A stretch of DNA of 56,908 nucleotides from Lachnospiraceae bacterium (GCA_021772075.1 JAETNQ010000022.1:1-56908), one strand, 5' to 3'. Shown: positions 8,455 to 17,698, counted from the stretch's first letter. The notes: generated by a model from the letters alone, not told the origin. Numbers and translations: made by a program.

Positions 8455-8835
8455 TCAGTGGCTGCTGACGGATTCTTCATTGACTGTTTTCTGAACGAGC
8501 AATAAAATATCTTCCGCCGAATATCCTAATTCTTTCATTGCGCGGAAAAAGTTTTTAATGTATTCATCGGCGAGATTAGCCTGTGTTTGTCGAATCAATT
8601 CCGTATCTTCCGTGACGATGCGCCCGCTGGTGCGCTGCGTGATGATCAAGGCGTTTCTTTCCAGTTCTGCGAGTGCCTTCTGCATTGTGTTCGGATTGAC
8701 ACTCGCTTCGGCGGCCAGTTCCCTGACGCTCGGAAGCCTGTCCCCCGCCTTGTATTTGCCCGAAGTGATCTGTATTTGTATGATTTCCACGAGCTGGGAG
8801 TAAATAGGCTTATCTGCGCTCAAATTCCATGCCAT
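8455..8835 (-). CDS. GntR-family (YtrA-type) transcriptional regulator
   Basis: This 126-residue repressor consists of a GntR winged helix (roughly residues 8-75, with GDRLPSVRELAAEASVNPNT) and a short YtrA-type C-terminal dimerisation tail. The start at MAWNLSADKP is chosen because AAGGAAGG lies 5 bases before it; a further upstream ATG has no ribosome site. As first gene of the ABC operon it is predicted to repress its own operon through the palindrome at 8871-8888. Confidence 0.92.
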   Translation of the reverse strand: MAWNLSADKPIYSQLVEIIQIQITSGKYKAGDRLPSVRELAAEASVNPNTMQKALAELERNALIITQRTSGRIVTEDTELIRQTQANLADEYIKNFFRAMKELGYSAEDILLLVQKTVNEESVSSH

Positions 8836-8870
8836 ATAATCCTTCCTTTCCATATGTATTTTGTACTACT

Positions 8871-8915
8871 GTATTATTTAATTAATACAATATAACATTG
8901 AAACGGATTTGTCAA
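8871..8915 (-). promoter_or_regulatory. Promoter and GntR operator of the ABC operon
   Basis: On the - strand, TTGACA (8910-8915) and TATTGT (8887-8892) are 17 bases apart. A perfect palindrome GTATTA-N6-TAATAC (8871-8888) overlaps the -10 and the expected start site. That is where a YtrA-type repressor would bind. Confidence 0.82.
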
Positions 8916-8930
8916 GAGGGAATTTCAAAC

Positions 8931-9309
8931 TGTCAGGGAAATCCATTTTTGCGGGCAGCGGGCAGGGCAGGGCGGGAAAAACAGGGCGGCGGCAGGAAGG
9001 CCGGGGGAGCAGATGGGGGATGGCTTCGCCGTTGCCTCACGCAGGGAAATAAGATTTTCTTAATATTCCGTTTAGAAAACAGCAATTTGATGACAAGGAT
9101 GTCATCAAAAGCCCGCCATGAGCCCGGATGGCGAATTGCGGGCGGTTGCGTCCGGCTGGCACAACGATGCCGGAATATTTAGAAAATCCATTTTCCGGAG
9201 CCGGCACGGCGAAGCCATCCCCCATCTGCTCCCCCGGCCTTCCTGCCGCCGCCCTTTTTCTTTCCCGCTGCCCTGCCCGCCGCCCGCAAAAATGGATTTC
9301 CCTGGCAAG
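8931..9309 (+). repeat. Large palindromic non-coding element, copy 1
   Basis: This is an imperfect inverted repeat of about 380 bases. The left arm begins TGTCAGGGAAATCCATTTTT and the right arm ends with its complement near 9307. The arms are G-rich on the left and C-rich on the right for about 100 bases. The centre holds an 8-bp stem TTGATGAC/GTCATCAA (9087-9108). One half also carries a conserved block with GGTTGCGTCCGGCTGGCAC. A homologous copy lies inverted at 34756-35104. Apparent reading frames inside are by-products of the GC-rich arms. It could be a MITE-like element or a large structured RNA. Confidence 0.85.
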
Positions 9310-9380
9310 TTGTCGCAGCAGTTGCAGAAAACGGTCTGTTGATGATATAATTCAATTATATATGGAAAGGGAAACAGAAT

Positions 9381-12300
9381 ATGGAAAAGACGGATGTTTT
9401 GGAGTTTTCTGACATATCTTTAGAGCTTTCCTTGAAGCAGGGGGAGACGGCGGAAGGCTCGTTTACTATTTATGCCCCCGGGGATGTGCCGGCGGAGGGG
9501 TGGATTGCTTCATCGCAGATGCAGATGGAGTGTCTGGCAGAGGAATTTATAGGGACAAAGGAAACGATCCCTTATCGTTTCAGCGCGAAGGGGATGGAGC
9601 CGGGAGATGTATTGGAAGGCGCGTTTTTCATTATTACGAATTATGGGGAATATGAGCTTCCCTATCGTGTTACGGTGGAAAAAGATGAAATAGAGTCCAG
9701 CATGGGAACTATTAAAAATATGTTTCATTTTACCAATCTGGCAAAAGAAAATTGGGAGGAAGCAGTAAAGATTTTTTATTCCCCCCGCTTTCAGACTATT
9801 TTTTCCGGCGGACTGGATAAGCAGTACTACAGCGCGTATAAGGGGCTGTCTGCGGTCTATGGGAACGAGCGGAATATGGAAGAATTTCTTTTGGAGATCA
9901 ATAAAAAGCAAAAGGTAGAGTTTATTCCGGAAAAAACGGAGATATTGATCGAAGATCCGCAAGAAGTGTCCAGGCATGAAATCGGGATTACAAGAAACGG
10001 CTGGGGTTATACTTCCCTGGAGCTGGAGGCGGAAGGGGATTTTTTGAGGGTGGAAAAGGAGAGGGTATCGGAATATGATTTCCTTGGCAATATATTCCAT
10101 CTGGTTTTCTATGTGGACAGCGGGATGCTCCATGCCGGGCGCAATTTTGGCGGCATTCGTATTTCCGATCCGCATGTGGATATAACGATTCCGGTAACAG
10201 TTGTCTGCCATGCGGGGGAACGGCGTTTTTATGGCGTGCGCAGGGAGAAAAAAAAGCTTCTGATGCAGATGGTCGATTATTACTGCTCTTTCCGGGGAAA
10301 AAAGATCAGCAGCAGGATCTGGATGGGGGAGACGGAGAAACTGGTGGACAGGCTTTCTGCGCTGGATGGCAGGGACATCCAGACGAAATTGTTCCGTGTA
10401 CAGCTTTTTATTACCCAGGAGCGGATCCAGGAGGCAAAATGGGAGATGGAGCGCATCAAGGCGGCGATCGATAAGGAAGAATGCCGGCCGGAGGTCTGGT
10501 GCTACTATCTTTACCTGACAACCTTATATGCGGAGGAAGATTCGTATGTGGATGAGATTGCGGAAAGAATATCCTGGATATATAAAACGAACAGGGATAA
10601 TTGGAGGATCGGGTGGCTGATGCTGCATCTGGCGGAGGAGTATACGAAAAGCCCGTCCAGACGCTGGATATTTTTGGAGGAACAGTTTCAGGGAGGATGT
10701 ACCAGCCCGGTGCTGTATATTGAGGCATGGCGGCTTTTGGAGATGAATCCGGCCCTGCTGATGAAAATGGAGGGCTTTGAGATACAAGTGTTGAATTTTG
10801 CGGCCAAAAAAGGTTTTCTGACAAGGGATATCATTGTACAGATACGCTACCAAGTGCAGAAGATGAAAACCTATTCGGATAGGGCTTTTTATATTCTGAA
10901 GGAATATTATGGGAAATTTCCGGATAACGAGACGCTTCAGGCGATCTGCACGCTGCTGATTAAAGGGAACCGGACGGACAGCGCCAGTTTTTCCTGGTAC
11001 AGCATGGGCGTGGAGCAGGAGCTTCGCATCACCAGGCTGTATGAGTATTATATGATGGCTTTGCCTGCGGATTTTCAAGGGGAGATCCCTAAGATGGTGC
11101 TGATGTATTTCGCTTACCAGAGCCAGCTTGATTACAGGAAAAATGCTTTTTTGTACGCTTATATATACAGACGGAGGAAGGAGCATCCGGAGTATTATAT
11201 TAAATTCTGCGCACAGATTGAAAATTTTGTGCTTTATCAGCTCCAAAAGGGCAGGATTAACCGGGATCTGGCCTATTTATACAAGAATACGCTGACGGCA
11301 AACCTGATGAATGAAGAGAGGGCGGAGCAGTTGACGACGCTGCTTTTTACCCATATCGTGCGGACGGAAAATAAGAAGATCCGGCAGGCGGTGGTGAGTT
11401 ATGCGCTGAGCAGCAGGGAATACCATTATCCCTTCAGCGACGGCTGCGCGGCAGTGCCGCTGTACGGGGAGGATTATAAGATCCTGCTGGAGGACGGAGA
11501 CGGGAACCGGTATACGGCCAGCATGCCGATCCAAACGGAGAGGATGATGGGGCCGGGGAAGCTTTTGCGGATGGCGGCGCCTTTCGTAAGATCCCATGCG
11601 GGGCTGGATATTTATATGTGCGAAAGCAACCGGTCTTTGGCGGAGGTGAAGGAGGAAAATGTATTGCAGTTCCGCCGGATATCGGAATCTCCCTATATCG
11701 AGAAGGAAAGAAAAAGCGAAATATGCCTGAAGCTGATCCATTACTATTATGAGAAGGATTCCCTGATGGATCTGGAAGATTACCTGAAAGCGCTGGAGCC
11801 GGAAGGGATGAAGCGCAGGGAGAGGAGCGAGGCCGTACGGTTTATGGTGGTCTGCGGGTTGTACGAGAAAGCTTTTGAGTGGGTAAAGAGCTTCGGCATG
11901 CAGGGCATGGATGCGAAGACAGTGATGAGGATGTGCAGCCGCCTGATTTCCCGCAACGGGTTTATTGAAGACCGGGATATGACGGCGATGGCTTATTACG
12001 CTTTCCAGAAAGGAAAGTATGACGGGAATCTGCTTTCTTATCTGGTATATTTTTATAAAGGAATGCTTTGGCAGCTGAAAAAAATCTGGAAGTCGGCATC
12101 TGCCTTTGAAGTGGATACTTATGCGGTCTGCGAGAGGATGCTCATACAAATGCTGTTTTCCGGCGCTTTTATCGGGGAAAGGGACGAGGTGTTCAGGACC
12201 TATGTGTCCGGCGGGGCAAAGCCGGAGGTAGAAACGGCTTTTCTGGCCAGGTGTTCTTATGATTATTTCGTGGAGGATAAAGCGATAGATCCCTTCTTCT

Positions 12301-12932
12301 TTACGGATGCGGTGCGGGTGTATGAGAGGGGGGAAAAATTGCACAAGGTGTGCAAGATGGCTTTTCTGAAATATTTTGCGGCGAACAAGAAGGAGATTAC
12401 TCCGAAAATACGGATGGCGGCGGGGCTGTTTTTGTCCGATCTGGCGGAAGCCGGCATTTACTTTGCTTTTTTCAAGGAATATGTGAAAGAACTGCCGGGG
12501 ATGGAACGGTTTGCGGATAAAACGGTGGTTGAGTACCGGGCAAAGCCGGGAAGCCGGGTGGTGATCCATTATAAAATAGAACGGGGCAATTATACGGAAA
12601 ACGAGTACAGGCAGGAAGAAATGAAGGATATGTATGGCGGTATTTATGCGAAGTCGTTTATCCTATTTTTCGGCGAGCAGCTTCATTACTATATTATGGA
12701 AGAACTGGACGGGGAAAAAAGGTTCAGCGAAAGCGCTTCCGTGAGTGGCAAAGACAGCTTCCAAGGAGAAGGCCGCTTCGGGCTGTTGAATGAGATGATA
12801 GCGGCAGGGGCTTTGCAGGATTATGAGTCGCAGAGCCGTCTGCTGGAGAATTATTATAAGAAGGAGTATATCGTTTCCCGGATATTCCGGCTGAGGATGG
12901 AGGAACCGGGCGGAGACGGGAAGAAAGCGTAA
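9381..12932 (+). CDS. DUF5717 family protein (large cytoplasmic protein)
   Basis: This 1183-residue protein is the first of a four-gene cluster. The N-terminal ~100 residues are beta-rich and Ig-like (LEFSDISLELSLKQGETAEGSFTIYAPG; later YGEYELPYRVTVEK), and a second such region lies near residues 185-280. The rest is mostly helical and TPR-like (repeated YYEKD, LYAEED, YEKAFEWVKSFG patterns). It has no signal peptide or membrane segment. I recognise it as the DUF5717 family found mainly in Lachnospiraceae; no function is established. The start has GGAAAGGGA 10 bases upstream. Conserved linkage to the DUF5716 gene 10 bases downstream suggests a shared complex. Confidence 0.85.
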   Translation: MEKTDVLEFSDISLELSLKQGETAEGSFTIYAPGDVPAEGWIASSQMQMECLAEEFIGTKETIPYRFSAKGMEPGDVLEGAFFIITNYGEYELPYRVTVEKDEIESSMGTIKNMFHFTNLAKENWEEAVKIFYSPRFQTIFSGGLDKQYYSAYKGLSAVYGNERNMEEFLLEINKKQKVEFIPEKTEILIEDPQEVSRHEIGITRNGWGYTSLELEAEGDFLRVEKERVSEYDFLGNIFHLVFYVDSGMLHAGRNFGGIRISDPHVDITIPVTVVCHAGERRFYGVRREKKKLLMQMVDYYCSFRGKKISSRIWMGETEKLVDRLSALDGRDIQTKLFRVQLFITQERIQEAKWEMERIKAAIDKEECRPEVWCYYLYLTTLYAEEDSYVDEIAERISWIYKTNRDNWRIGWLMLHLAEEYTKSPSRRWIFLEEQFQGGCTSPVLYIEAWRLLEMNPALLMKMEGFEIQVLNFAAKKGFLTRDIIVQIRYQVQKMKTYSDRAFYILKEYYGKFPDNETLQAICTLLIKGNRTDSASFSWYSMGVEQELRITRLYEYYMMALPADFQGEIPKMVLMYFAYQSQLDYRKNAFLYAYIYRRRKEHPEYYIKFCAQIENFVLYQLQKGRINRDLAYLYKNTLTANLMNEERAEQLTTLLFTHIVRTENKKIRQAVVSYALSSREYHYPFSDGCAAVPLYGEDYKILLEDGDGNRYTASMPIQTERMMGPGKLLRMAAPFVRSHAGLDIYMCESNRSLAEVKEENVLQFRRISESPYIEKERKSEICLKLIHYYYEKDSLMDLEDYLKALEPEGMKRRERSEAVRFMVVCGLYEKAFEWVKSFGMQGMDAKTVMRMCSRLISRNGFIEDRDMTAMAYYAFQKGKYDGNLLSYLVYFYKGMLWQLKKIWKSASAFEVDTYAVCERMLIQMLFSGAFIGERDEVFRTYVSGGAKPEVETAFLARCSYDYFVEDKAIDPFFFTDAVRVYERGEKLHKVCKMAFLKYFAANKKEITPKIRMAAGLFLSDLAEAGIYFAFFKEYVKELPGMERFADKTVVEYRAKPGSRVVIHYKIERGNYTENEYRQEEMKDMYGGIYAKSFILFFGEQLHYYIMEELDGEKRFSESASVSGKDSFQGEGRFGLLNEMIAAGALQDYESQSRLLENYYKKEYIVSRIFRLRMEEPGGDGKKA

Positions 12933-12942
12933 GGGTGGAGGA

Positions 12943-14262
12943 ATGCGTTTGGAAAGAAAAGACGGAGCCGGAAAAAAGAATAAGGGCCGCATCGTCATAG
13001 GATATAACTTGGGTGATGATTATGCCCAGATCAGCTATTACTTTCTGCAAAAGGAAGGAGACGTGGAGACTCTTGCGGTGGTGACGGGCACGGAGCAGTA
13101 CAACATTCCGGCGGTTTTATGCCGGAAAAAGGAAGTGAAACAGTGGCTGTTCGGCAGGGAGGCCGTCAAGTTTGCCGAGGAAGGGGAATGCTTTCTGATC
13201 AAGAACCTGGTAAGCCTGGCGAGAAGCGGGGGATGGGTGGAGGCGGGGGATGAAAAATTCGATCCCGTGGCGCTTCTTACTCTTTTTATCAGGCGGAGCC
13301 TTTCGCTTCTTACGCTGATCGCGCCTCCCGATTATCTGGAAGGGGTAATGTTCACCGTGGATCATCTGGACGGGCGGATGATTGAAATTTTATCGCAGGC
13401 AGGAGCCAATCTCCGGTTGAAGACGGATCAGATTTATTTCCAGAGCCATGTGGAAAGCTATTATTATTACATGATGCACCAGCCGAAGGAGCTTTGGATG
13501 CAGGATGTCCTGCTATGTGATTACGATAACAAAAGGCTTAAAATCTATAGATTTGGCGTAAATAACAGGACGACGCCGAAGGTGGTCCTGATCGATATTG
13601 ATGAATGCGAAGGGATGGAGCGGGGAGTAAACCCTGCAGGGGATGAAGAATCGGAGGCGATAGAAAAGGGAAGGCTGGACGAAGTTTTTCTGGAAATTGT
13701 AAGAGACAGATGCGGCGTTTCTCCGGTTTCCTGCGTATATCTGATCGGGGATGGTTATAAGGACGGATGGGCATCGGAATCCCTCCGCTATCTTTGCAGG
13801 GGCAGGAGGGTGTTCCAAGGGAATAACCTTTACAGCAAAGGAGCCTGCTATGGAATAAGGGAAAAGCTTGGGATCGAACCGGTCGGGGAAGAATACGTGT
13901 TTCTCGGATTGGATAAACTGAAAGCCAATATCGGCATGCAGGTACTCCGCCGGGGGCAGGAGTCTTATTTTGCCCTGATGGATGCGGGGGTGAACTGGTT
14001 TGAGACGAAAAAGGAGTTTCATGTGATTTTGGAAGAAGGGGATGTATTGTCATTGCTGCTGACTCCTTTGGACGGAAAGGAGCCGAGAGAGGTCGATATT
14101 GTCTTAGAGGGGCTGGAGAAACGCCCCCGGTGGACGACAAGGCTGGAAGTCAGGACGGAAATGCTCTCGGAAAAGGAGTTGAGCATCCGGGTGAAAGATC
14201 TTGGATTCGGCAGTTTTTTTCCGGCTTCCGGCGGGGAATGGAATAAAGTGTTAGAAGTATAA
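12943..14262 (+). CDS. DUF5716 family, Hsp70/actin-fold-like protein
   Basis: This 439-residue protein looks like a divergent member of the Hsp70/actin ATPase fold. Near residue 16, RIVIGYNLGDDYAQIS parallels the phosphate-1 loop of Hsp70 (IGIDLGTT...), with Asn where the catalytic Asp normally sits. Near residues 265-300, VYLIGDGYKDGW, a short helix and then GRRVFQGNNLYSKGACYG parallel the adenosine motif and the AVAYGAA helix. The C-terminal ~100 residues are probably beta-rich. Whether it binds ATP is unknown. ATG 12943 lies almost on the GGAGG; TTG 12949, 7 bases after it, may be the true start. It probably works with its cluster partners. Confidence 0.75.
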   Translation: MRLERKDGAGKKNKGRIVIGYNLGDDYAQISYYFLQKEGDVETLAVVTGTEQYNIPAVLCRKKEVKQWLFGREAVKFAEEGECFLIKNLVSLARSGGWVEAGDEKFDPVALLTLFIRRSLSLLTLIAPPDYLEGVMFTVDHLDGRMIEILSQAGANLRLKTDQIYFQSHVESYYYYMMHQPKELWMQDVLLCDYDNKRLKIYRFGVNNRTTPKVVLIDIDECEGMERGVNPAGDEESEAIEKGRLDEVFLEIVRDRCGVSPVSCVYLIGDGYKDGWASESLRYLCRGRRVFQGNNLYSKGACYGIREKLGIEPVGEEYVFLGLDKLKANIGMQVLRRGQESYFALMDAGVNWFETKKEFHVILEEGDVLSLLLTPLDGKEPREVDIVLEGLEKRPRWTTRLEVRTEMLSEKELSIRVKDLGFGSFFPASGGEWNKVLEV

Positions 14263-14318
14263 GCGGCCTGAGACATCCGAAAAAGGAAAAAGGGAGAGAA
14301 CCGGGAAGGAGGAGAATA

Positions 14319-15152
14319 TTGGGCAGAGTATTGCTTTGTCTTGGCGAATATGCCGGGAAACCTTATTTTGTGGAGCGGGCATATGCGGACGTTTATTCGG
14401 TGGAAGAATTGTGTTATTGCCTGATCAAAAATGCATATCTTGTGGATGAGGAAATCATGGATGAAGGGCTGCCGGACTGGCTGGAGCGGGAATGCGGGCT
14501 GAAGAGCCTGGCGGAAAAACTCCGGAAGATGAAGGAGGCCGGGGGAACTCCCGGCGAGTATGCCGGCATGATTTTGGATTATGTGGGGTACGGCGGCAGG
14601 GAGGAAATGGAGAAGGCAAAAGAAGAGATGAATAAAGGAACCGGTTTGAACCTCTATGAAAAAAGAAAGGCGAGGGCGGACCATCTGGCGGAAAATCGGA
14701 AACTAGCTTCCGCCTTAAGGATTTACGAGGGGCTGATAGAGGAACTTCCGGAGGAGGAAAAGGAACTGAGGGCCAGAGTATATTATAACAGGGGCGTCGT
14801 ATATGCAGGGCTGTTCCGGTTCCGGGATGCGGCAGAGAGTTTCCGCCTGTCTTATGAACACATGGAAAGGGAAGATGCCTATATCGGTTATCTCGCGGCC
14901 TGCCGTATGTATATGGAGGAAGCGGAGTACCTGAATTTGACGGCGCTGGGCGGACAGGGGCATAAACTGGCGCTGAAAGTGGAAAAACTCATGGAAGAGG
15001 CATTGGGGGAATTTGAGGGGACGCAGGAAAACAGGATGCTTTTTACCTTAAATGTATGCAGGGAGGAGGAAAATGCCGTTTCTTATGAGGAAGAAGCGCG
15101 CAAGATTGCTGACGGACTGAAAGAACAATACCGGAATATGGTAACGGAATGA
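14319..15152 (+). CDS. TPR-like cytoplasmic protein of the DUF5717/5716 cluster
   Basis: This 277-residue protein has a TTG start 6 bases after AAGGAGG. The N-terminal 110 residues form a conserved-looking module (RVLLCLGEYAGKPYFVERAYADVYSVEELCYCL in segments). The second half contains TPR-like helices (ASALRIYEGLIEEL, ARVYYNRGVVYAGLFRFRDA). It has no membrane segment. Its end overlaps the region leading into the next gene, consistent with an operon. It is probably a scaffold; no named function is recognised. Confidence 0.8.
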   Translation: MGRVLLCLGEYAGKPYFVERAYADVYSVEELCYCLIKNAYLVDEEIMDEGLPDWLERECGLKSLAEKLRKMKEAGGTPGEYAGMILDYVGYGGREEMEKAKEEMNKGTGLNLYEKRKARADHLAENRKLASALRIYEGLIEELPEEEKELRARVYYNRGVVYAGLFRFRDAAESFRLSYEHMEREDAYIGYLAACRMYMEEAEYLNLTALGGQGHKLALKVEKLMEEALGEFEGTQENRMLFTLNVCREEENAVSYEEEARKIADGLKEQYRNMVTE

Positions 15153-15160
15153 GGAGGAGT

Positions 15161-16339
15161 ATGAAATTATTCAAGGATATGAAGTGGTGGAAGAAAATTT
15201 TCCGTCCCAGACAGGGATGGGATATCGAGGAAGCCGGGTTTGAAGAGGACGGCTGGGAGAAAATCGAAAACGACAGAAAAGAATGGAATATTCATGACAG
15301 GGAGCAGAGGAGCGAATATATCAAGGACAGCATGGACCGGATACGGGAAGCGCAGGAAGAACTGAAAAACCTGAATTTTGAATATGGAAAGGTGACATCC
15401 TATCTGAAGGATATGGAAGAGATCGAGGCTCTGCCGGAAGAGGAGAGAAGAGAGCTGAATGCCAGCGCGGAAAAAATCCAGGAGCTGGAAAACCGGAGAG
15501 GGGTTTATCTGGAAAAGAAAAACCGGATGAGCGATGAAAAATACCATCAAATGGAGCGGATGGAAGAAGAGGCCGAGGCTGGCTGCAAGAAGCTGTCGGA
15601 AACGGAGGATTACCAGAACCTGATACGGAAGGATATGGCGAGGCTGGACGGGGAGAAGCACGCCTATTTGTACCGCAAGGATGAATTGAAGGGGATGATT
15701 GCGGATGCAAAAGGAATGGCGGTGATCTGCTCGGCAGCTTTGGTCGTATGCTACGTGGTGCTGTTTACGCTGCGGTATGCTTTGCAGATGGACACCCAGC
15801 TGGGATTTCTGCTGGTCACGGGTCTGGCCGCCCTCGTAATCGTGATTGTTTTCCTGAAGTATACGGATTCGGTAAAAGAATTGAAGCGGGTGGAAAAAGG
15901 GATCAACCGGATCATTATGCTGCACAACCGGGTGAAGATACGCTATGTGAATAATACAAACCTTCTGGACTACCTTTACATGAAATACCAGGTAAAGTCT
16001 GCGAAAGAATTCCAGAGCCTGTGGGAGAAGTATAAGGTGGAAAAAGAGGAGCGGAGGCGTTACCGGGAAGCGGAATTGGAACTGGATGAATGCCAGAGGG
16101 AACTTTTGAACATATTGAAATGTTACCAGGTCAAGGATCCGGCCATCTGGCTGCATCAGACCGCGGCTCTTTTGGATAACAAGGAAATGGTGGAGATCCG
16201 CCATGGGCTGATTATCCGCAGACAATCGCTCAGAAAAAGGATCGATTACAACAGGGAGATGATTATTGAAAAAACGAAAGGGGAGATGAAGGAACTGGCG
16301 CATAGCTATCCGCAATATGCGGATGAGATTTCCCTGTGA
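15161..16339 (+). CDS. Coiled-coil membrane protein of the DUF5717/5716 cluster
   Basis: This 392-residue protein starts at MKLFKDMKWW, with GAGGAGG 4 bases upstream; an ATG 12 bases earlier overlaps the previous stop and is less likely. Residues ~45-185 are a long charged coiled coil. Two adjacent hydrophobic segments follow (AVICSAALVVCYVVLFTL and LGFLLVTGLAALVIVIVFL, about residues 187-238) with a short loop, then a second coiled coil to the end. Both coiled-coil ends should lie on the same side of the membrane, presumably cytoplasmic, so it may anchor the soluble cluster proteins. Confidence 0.85.
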   Translation: MKLFKDMKWWKKIFRPRQGWDIEEAGFEEDGWEKIENDRKEWNIHDREQRSEYIKDSMDRIREAQEELKNLNFEYGKVTSYLKDMEEIEALPEEERRELNASAEKIQELENRRGVYLEKKNRMSDEKYHQMERMEEEAEAGCKKLSETEDYQNLIRKDMARLDGEKHAYLYRKDELKGMIADAKGMAVICSAALVVCYVVLFTLRYALQMDTQLGFLLVTGLAALVIVIVFLKYTDSVKELKRVEKGINRIIMLHNRVKIRYVNNTNLLDYLYMKYQVKSAKEFQSLWEKYKVEKEERRRYREAELELDECQRELLNILKCYQVKDPAIWLHQTAALLDNKEMVEIRHGLIIRRQSLRKRIDYNREMIIEKTKGEMKELAHSYPQYADEISL

Positions 16340-16347
16340 CAAAATGA

Positions 16348-16376
16348 TTGCATATAATAACGGAATGGAGTATAAT
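16348..16376 (+). promoter_or_regulatory. Sigma-A type promoter of the DUF1266 lipoprotein gene
   Basis: TTGCAT (16348-16353) and TATAAT (16371-16376) are separated by exactly 17 bases. The lipoprotein ATG lies 60 bases downstream of the -10. Confidence 0.75.
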
Positions 16377-16435
16377 CTTTATCGGTATCATTTTAGGGGA
16401 CAATCAGAAAATCAGAAAAAGTGAGGAAGAGAGTA

Positions 16436-17641
16436 ATGAAAACAGCAAGAAAAGCATTGGCTTGGCTGGCCGCTGTCCTTCTTATGGCGGCGTTGGCGGG
16501 CTGCGGAACGAAAGAGGCGGAGAAGCCTACGAAGGAATTTGCATCTTCGGACGGTGTTGTGAGCGTTATGCTGGCGGAGGATTGGAAGACGGAAGACGCG
16601 GGAGTGGACGGCTGGATCGGGGCGGTCAGCAAGGACGAAAGCGACGGACTTATTGTTGCCCAGTTCGTAAAGGGCGTGGATGCGGTCGGCTTATCGGATA
16701 TAAAGGATGCTTTTGAAGATACATACAGCGCTTCTGAGATAAAAGCAGAGGACGGAAGCGGCCTGGTGCCGGGCTGGGAGAATACAGAGGCTTATAGCTG
16801 CAAGATGAGCGTAGAGGGAACCAGCGGGAATGGATATTTTGTATACGGGGAAACAGATTACGCTTATTATGCAATATTATACGTATCGGAGAAGATGAAC
16901 GACGATAAGATAGCCTATGTACGCAACATATGCGGCAGTTTTAAGGAAAATGCGCCGGAGGTGGAGAACAATTCTGCCGTGGAAACGACGGATACTATCC
17001 GCTGGATCAATGGAACCTATGCGGTTCTGACGGCGATTAACGGATGGGATTATAACATGTTCGGCGGCATGCCGGCGAATGACGATTCTATGGCGTTAGT
17101 GCAGTCCATGCTTTCCGAATGGTGGGATGTGACGGACAAGGCGTCGGCGGATGAGACAATCGAATGGCTGATCGGCGAAGGCCACCGCATGGATTTTGCC
17201 GAGATGATGGATATGCTGGCGGAGGATGGCTTCAGCGAGATACCGGAAGCGGAAAGAGCCGATTACCTGCTCAACAATTATACGAATATGACGGATGAGA
17301 TTGCCCAGCAGTATGCGGCATTTTACGCTGGTTATGATGAAAAGGGAATCGATGTTATATCCGCGTGGGATTACAGCCGTGCGGTGTCTGTCATCGCAAA
17401 CTGCTATATTGCCGGATATTATACGGAGACGGAAGCTTTGGACAAAGCTTTGGAAGTAGCGAGCGTGATCCAAACTGCTTATGGTTCCTGGGATGCGTTT
17501 ATCGACAGTTACATGGTAGGATATGAATATTGGGCAGAGGAAAGCAGCGATGAAAGAAGGGCGGTTTATGAAGAACTGAAAGCAGCGCCTGACAGCCCTT
17601 ACCAGTTGGATTGGAATATAGAATTGCAGAAAAGCTGGTAA
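16436..17641 (+). CDS. Lipoprotein with C-terminal DUF1266 domain
   Basis: This 401-residue protein has a type II signal peptide with lipobox LAGC (Cys ~23), so it is predicted to be anchored on the outer face of the membrane. Residues ~33-165 form a beta-rich domain (VVSVMLAEDWKTED, GYFVYGETDYAYYAILYVSE). Residues ~190-395 match DUF1266: EWWDVTDKASADETIEWL, HRMDFAEMMDML, and AWDYSRAVSVIANCYIAGY, then GSWDAFIDSYMVGYEYW. DUF1266 has no settled function. ATG 16436 is used because GAGGAAGAG precedes it; an upstream GTG would spoil the signal peptide. It has its own promoter. Confidence 0.88.
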   Translation: MKTARKALAWLAAVLLMAALAGCGTKEAEKPTKEFASSDGVVSVMLAEDWKTEDAGVDGWIGAVSKDESDGLIVAQFVKGVDAVGLSDIKDAFEDTYSASEIKAEDGSGLVPGWENTEAYSCKMSVEGTSGNGYFVYGETDYAYYAILYVSEKMNDDKIAYVRNICGSFKENAPEVENNSAVETTDTIRWINGTYAVLTAINGWDYNMFGGMPANDDSMALVQSMLSEWWDVTDKASADETIEWLIGEGHRMDFAEMMDMLAEDGFSEIPEAERADYLLNNYTNMTDEIAQQYAAFYAGYDEKGIDVISAWDYSRAVSVIANCYIAGYYTETEALDKALEVASVIQTAYGSWDAFIDSYMVGYEYWAEESSDERRAVYEELKAAPDSPYQLDWNIELQKSW

Positions 17642-17662
17642 AAGCGGTACACATTTTATAGT

Positions 17663-17698
17663 CTCCAATATACTATCTTATAAGATAGCATATTGGAG
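17663..17698. promoter_or_regulatory. 36-bp near-perfect palindrome at a ferritin-like gene start
   Basis: CTCCAATAT-A-CTATCTTA (17663-17680) is followed with no loop by TAAGATAG-C-ATATTGGAG (17681-17698), with a single mismatch. The second arm contains the only Shine-Dalgarno-like GGAG and abuts the ATG at 17699. It could be a repressor operator or an mRNA hairpin that hides the ribosome site. It is not a clear terminator, because no T-run follows. Confidence 0.7.

Noticed and set aside
9118-9412. Overlapping short frames inside the large palindrome
   Set aside because: They come from the GC-rich arms, appear on both strands and in both element copies, and have no conserved protein sequence.
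11277-12569. Long - strand frame across the DUF5717 gene
   Set aside because: Antisense shadow of a strongly coding + strand gene, with low-quality composition and no ribosome site.
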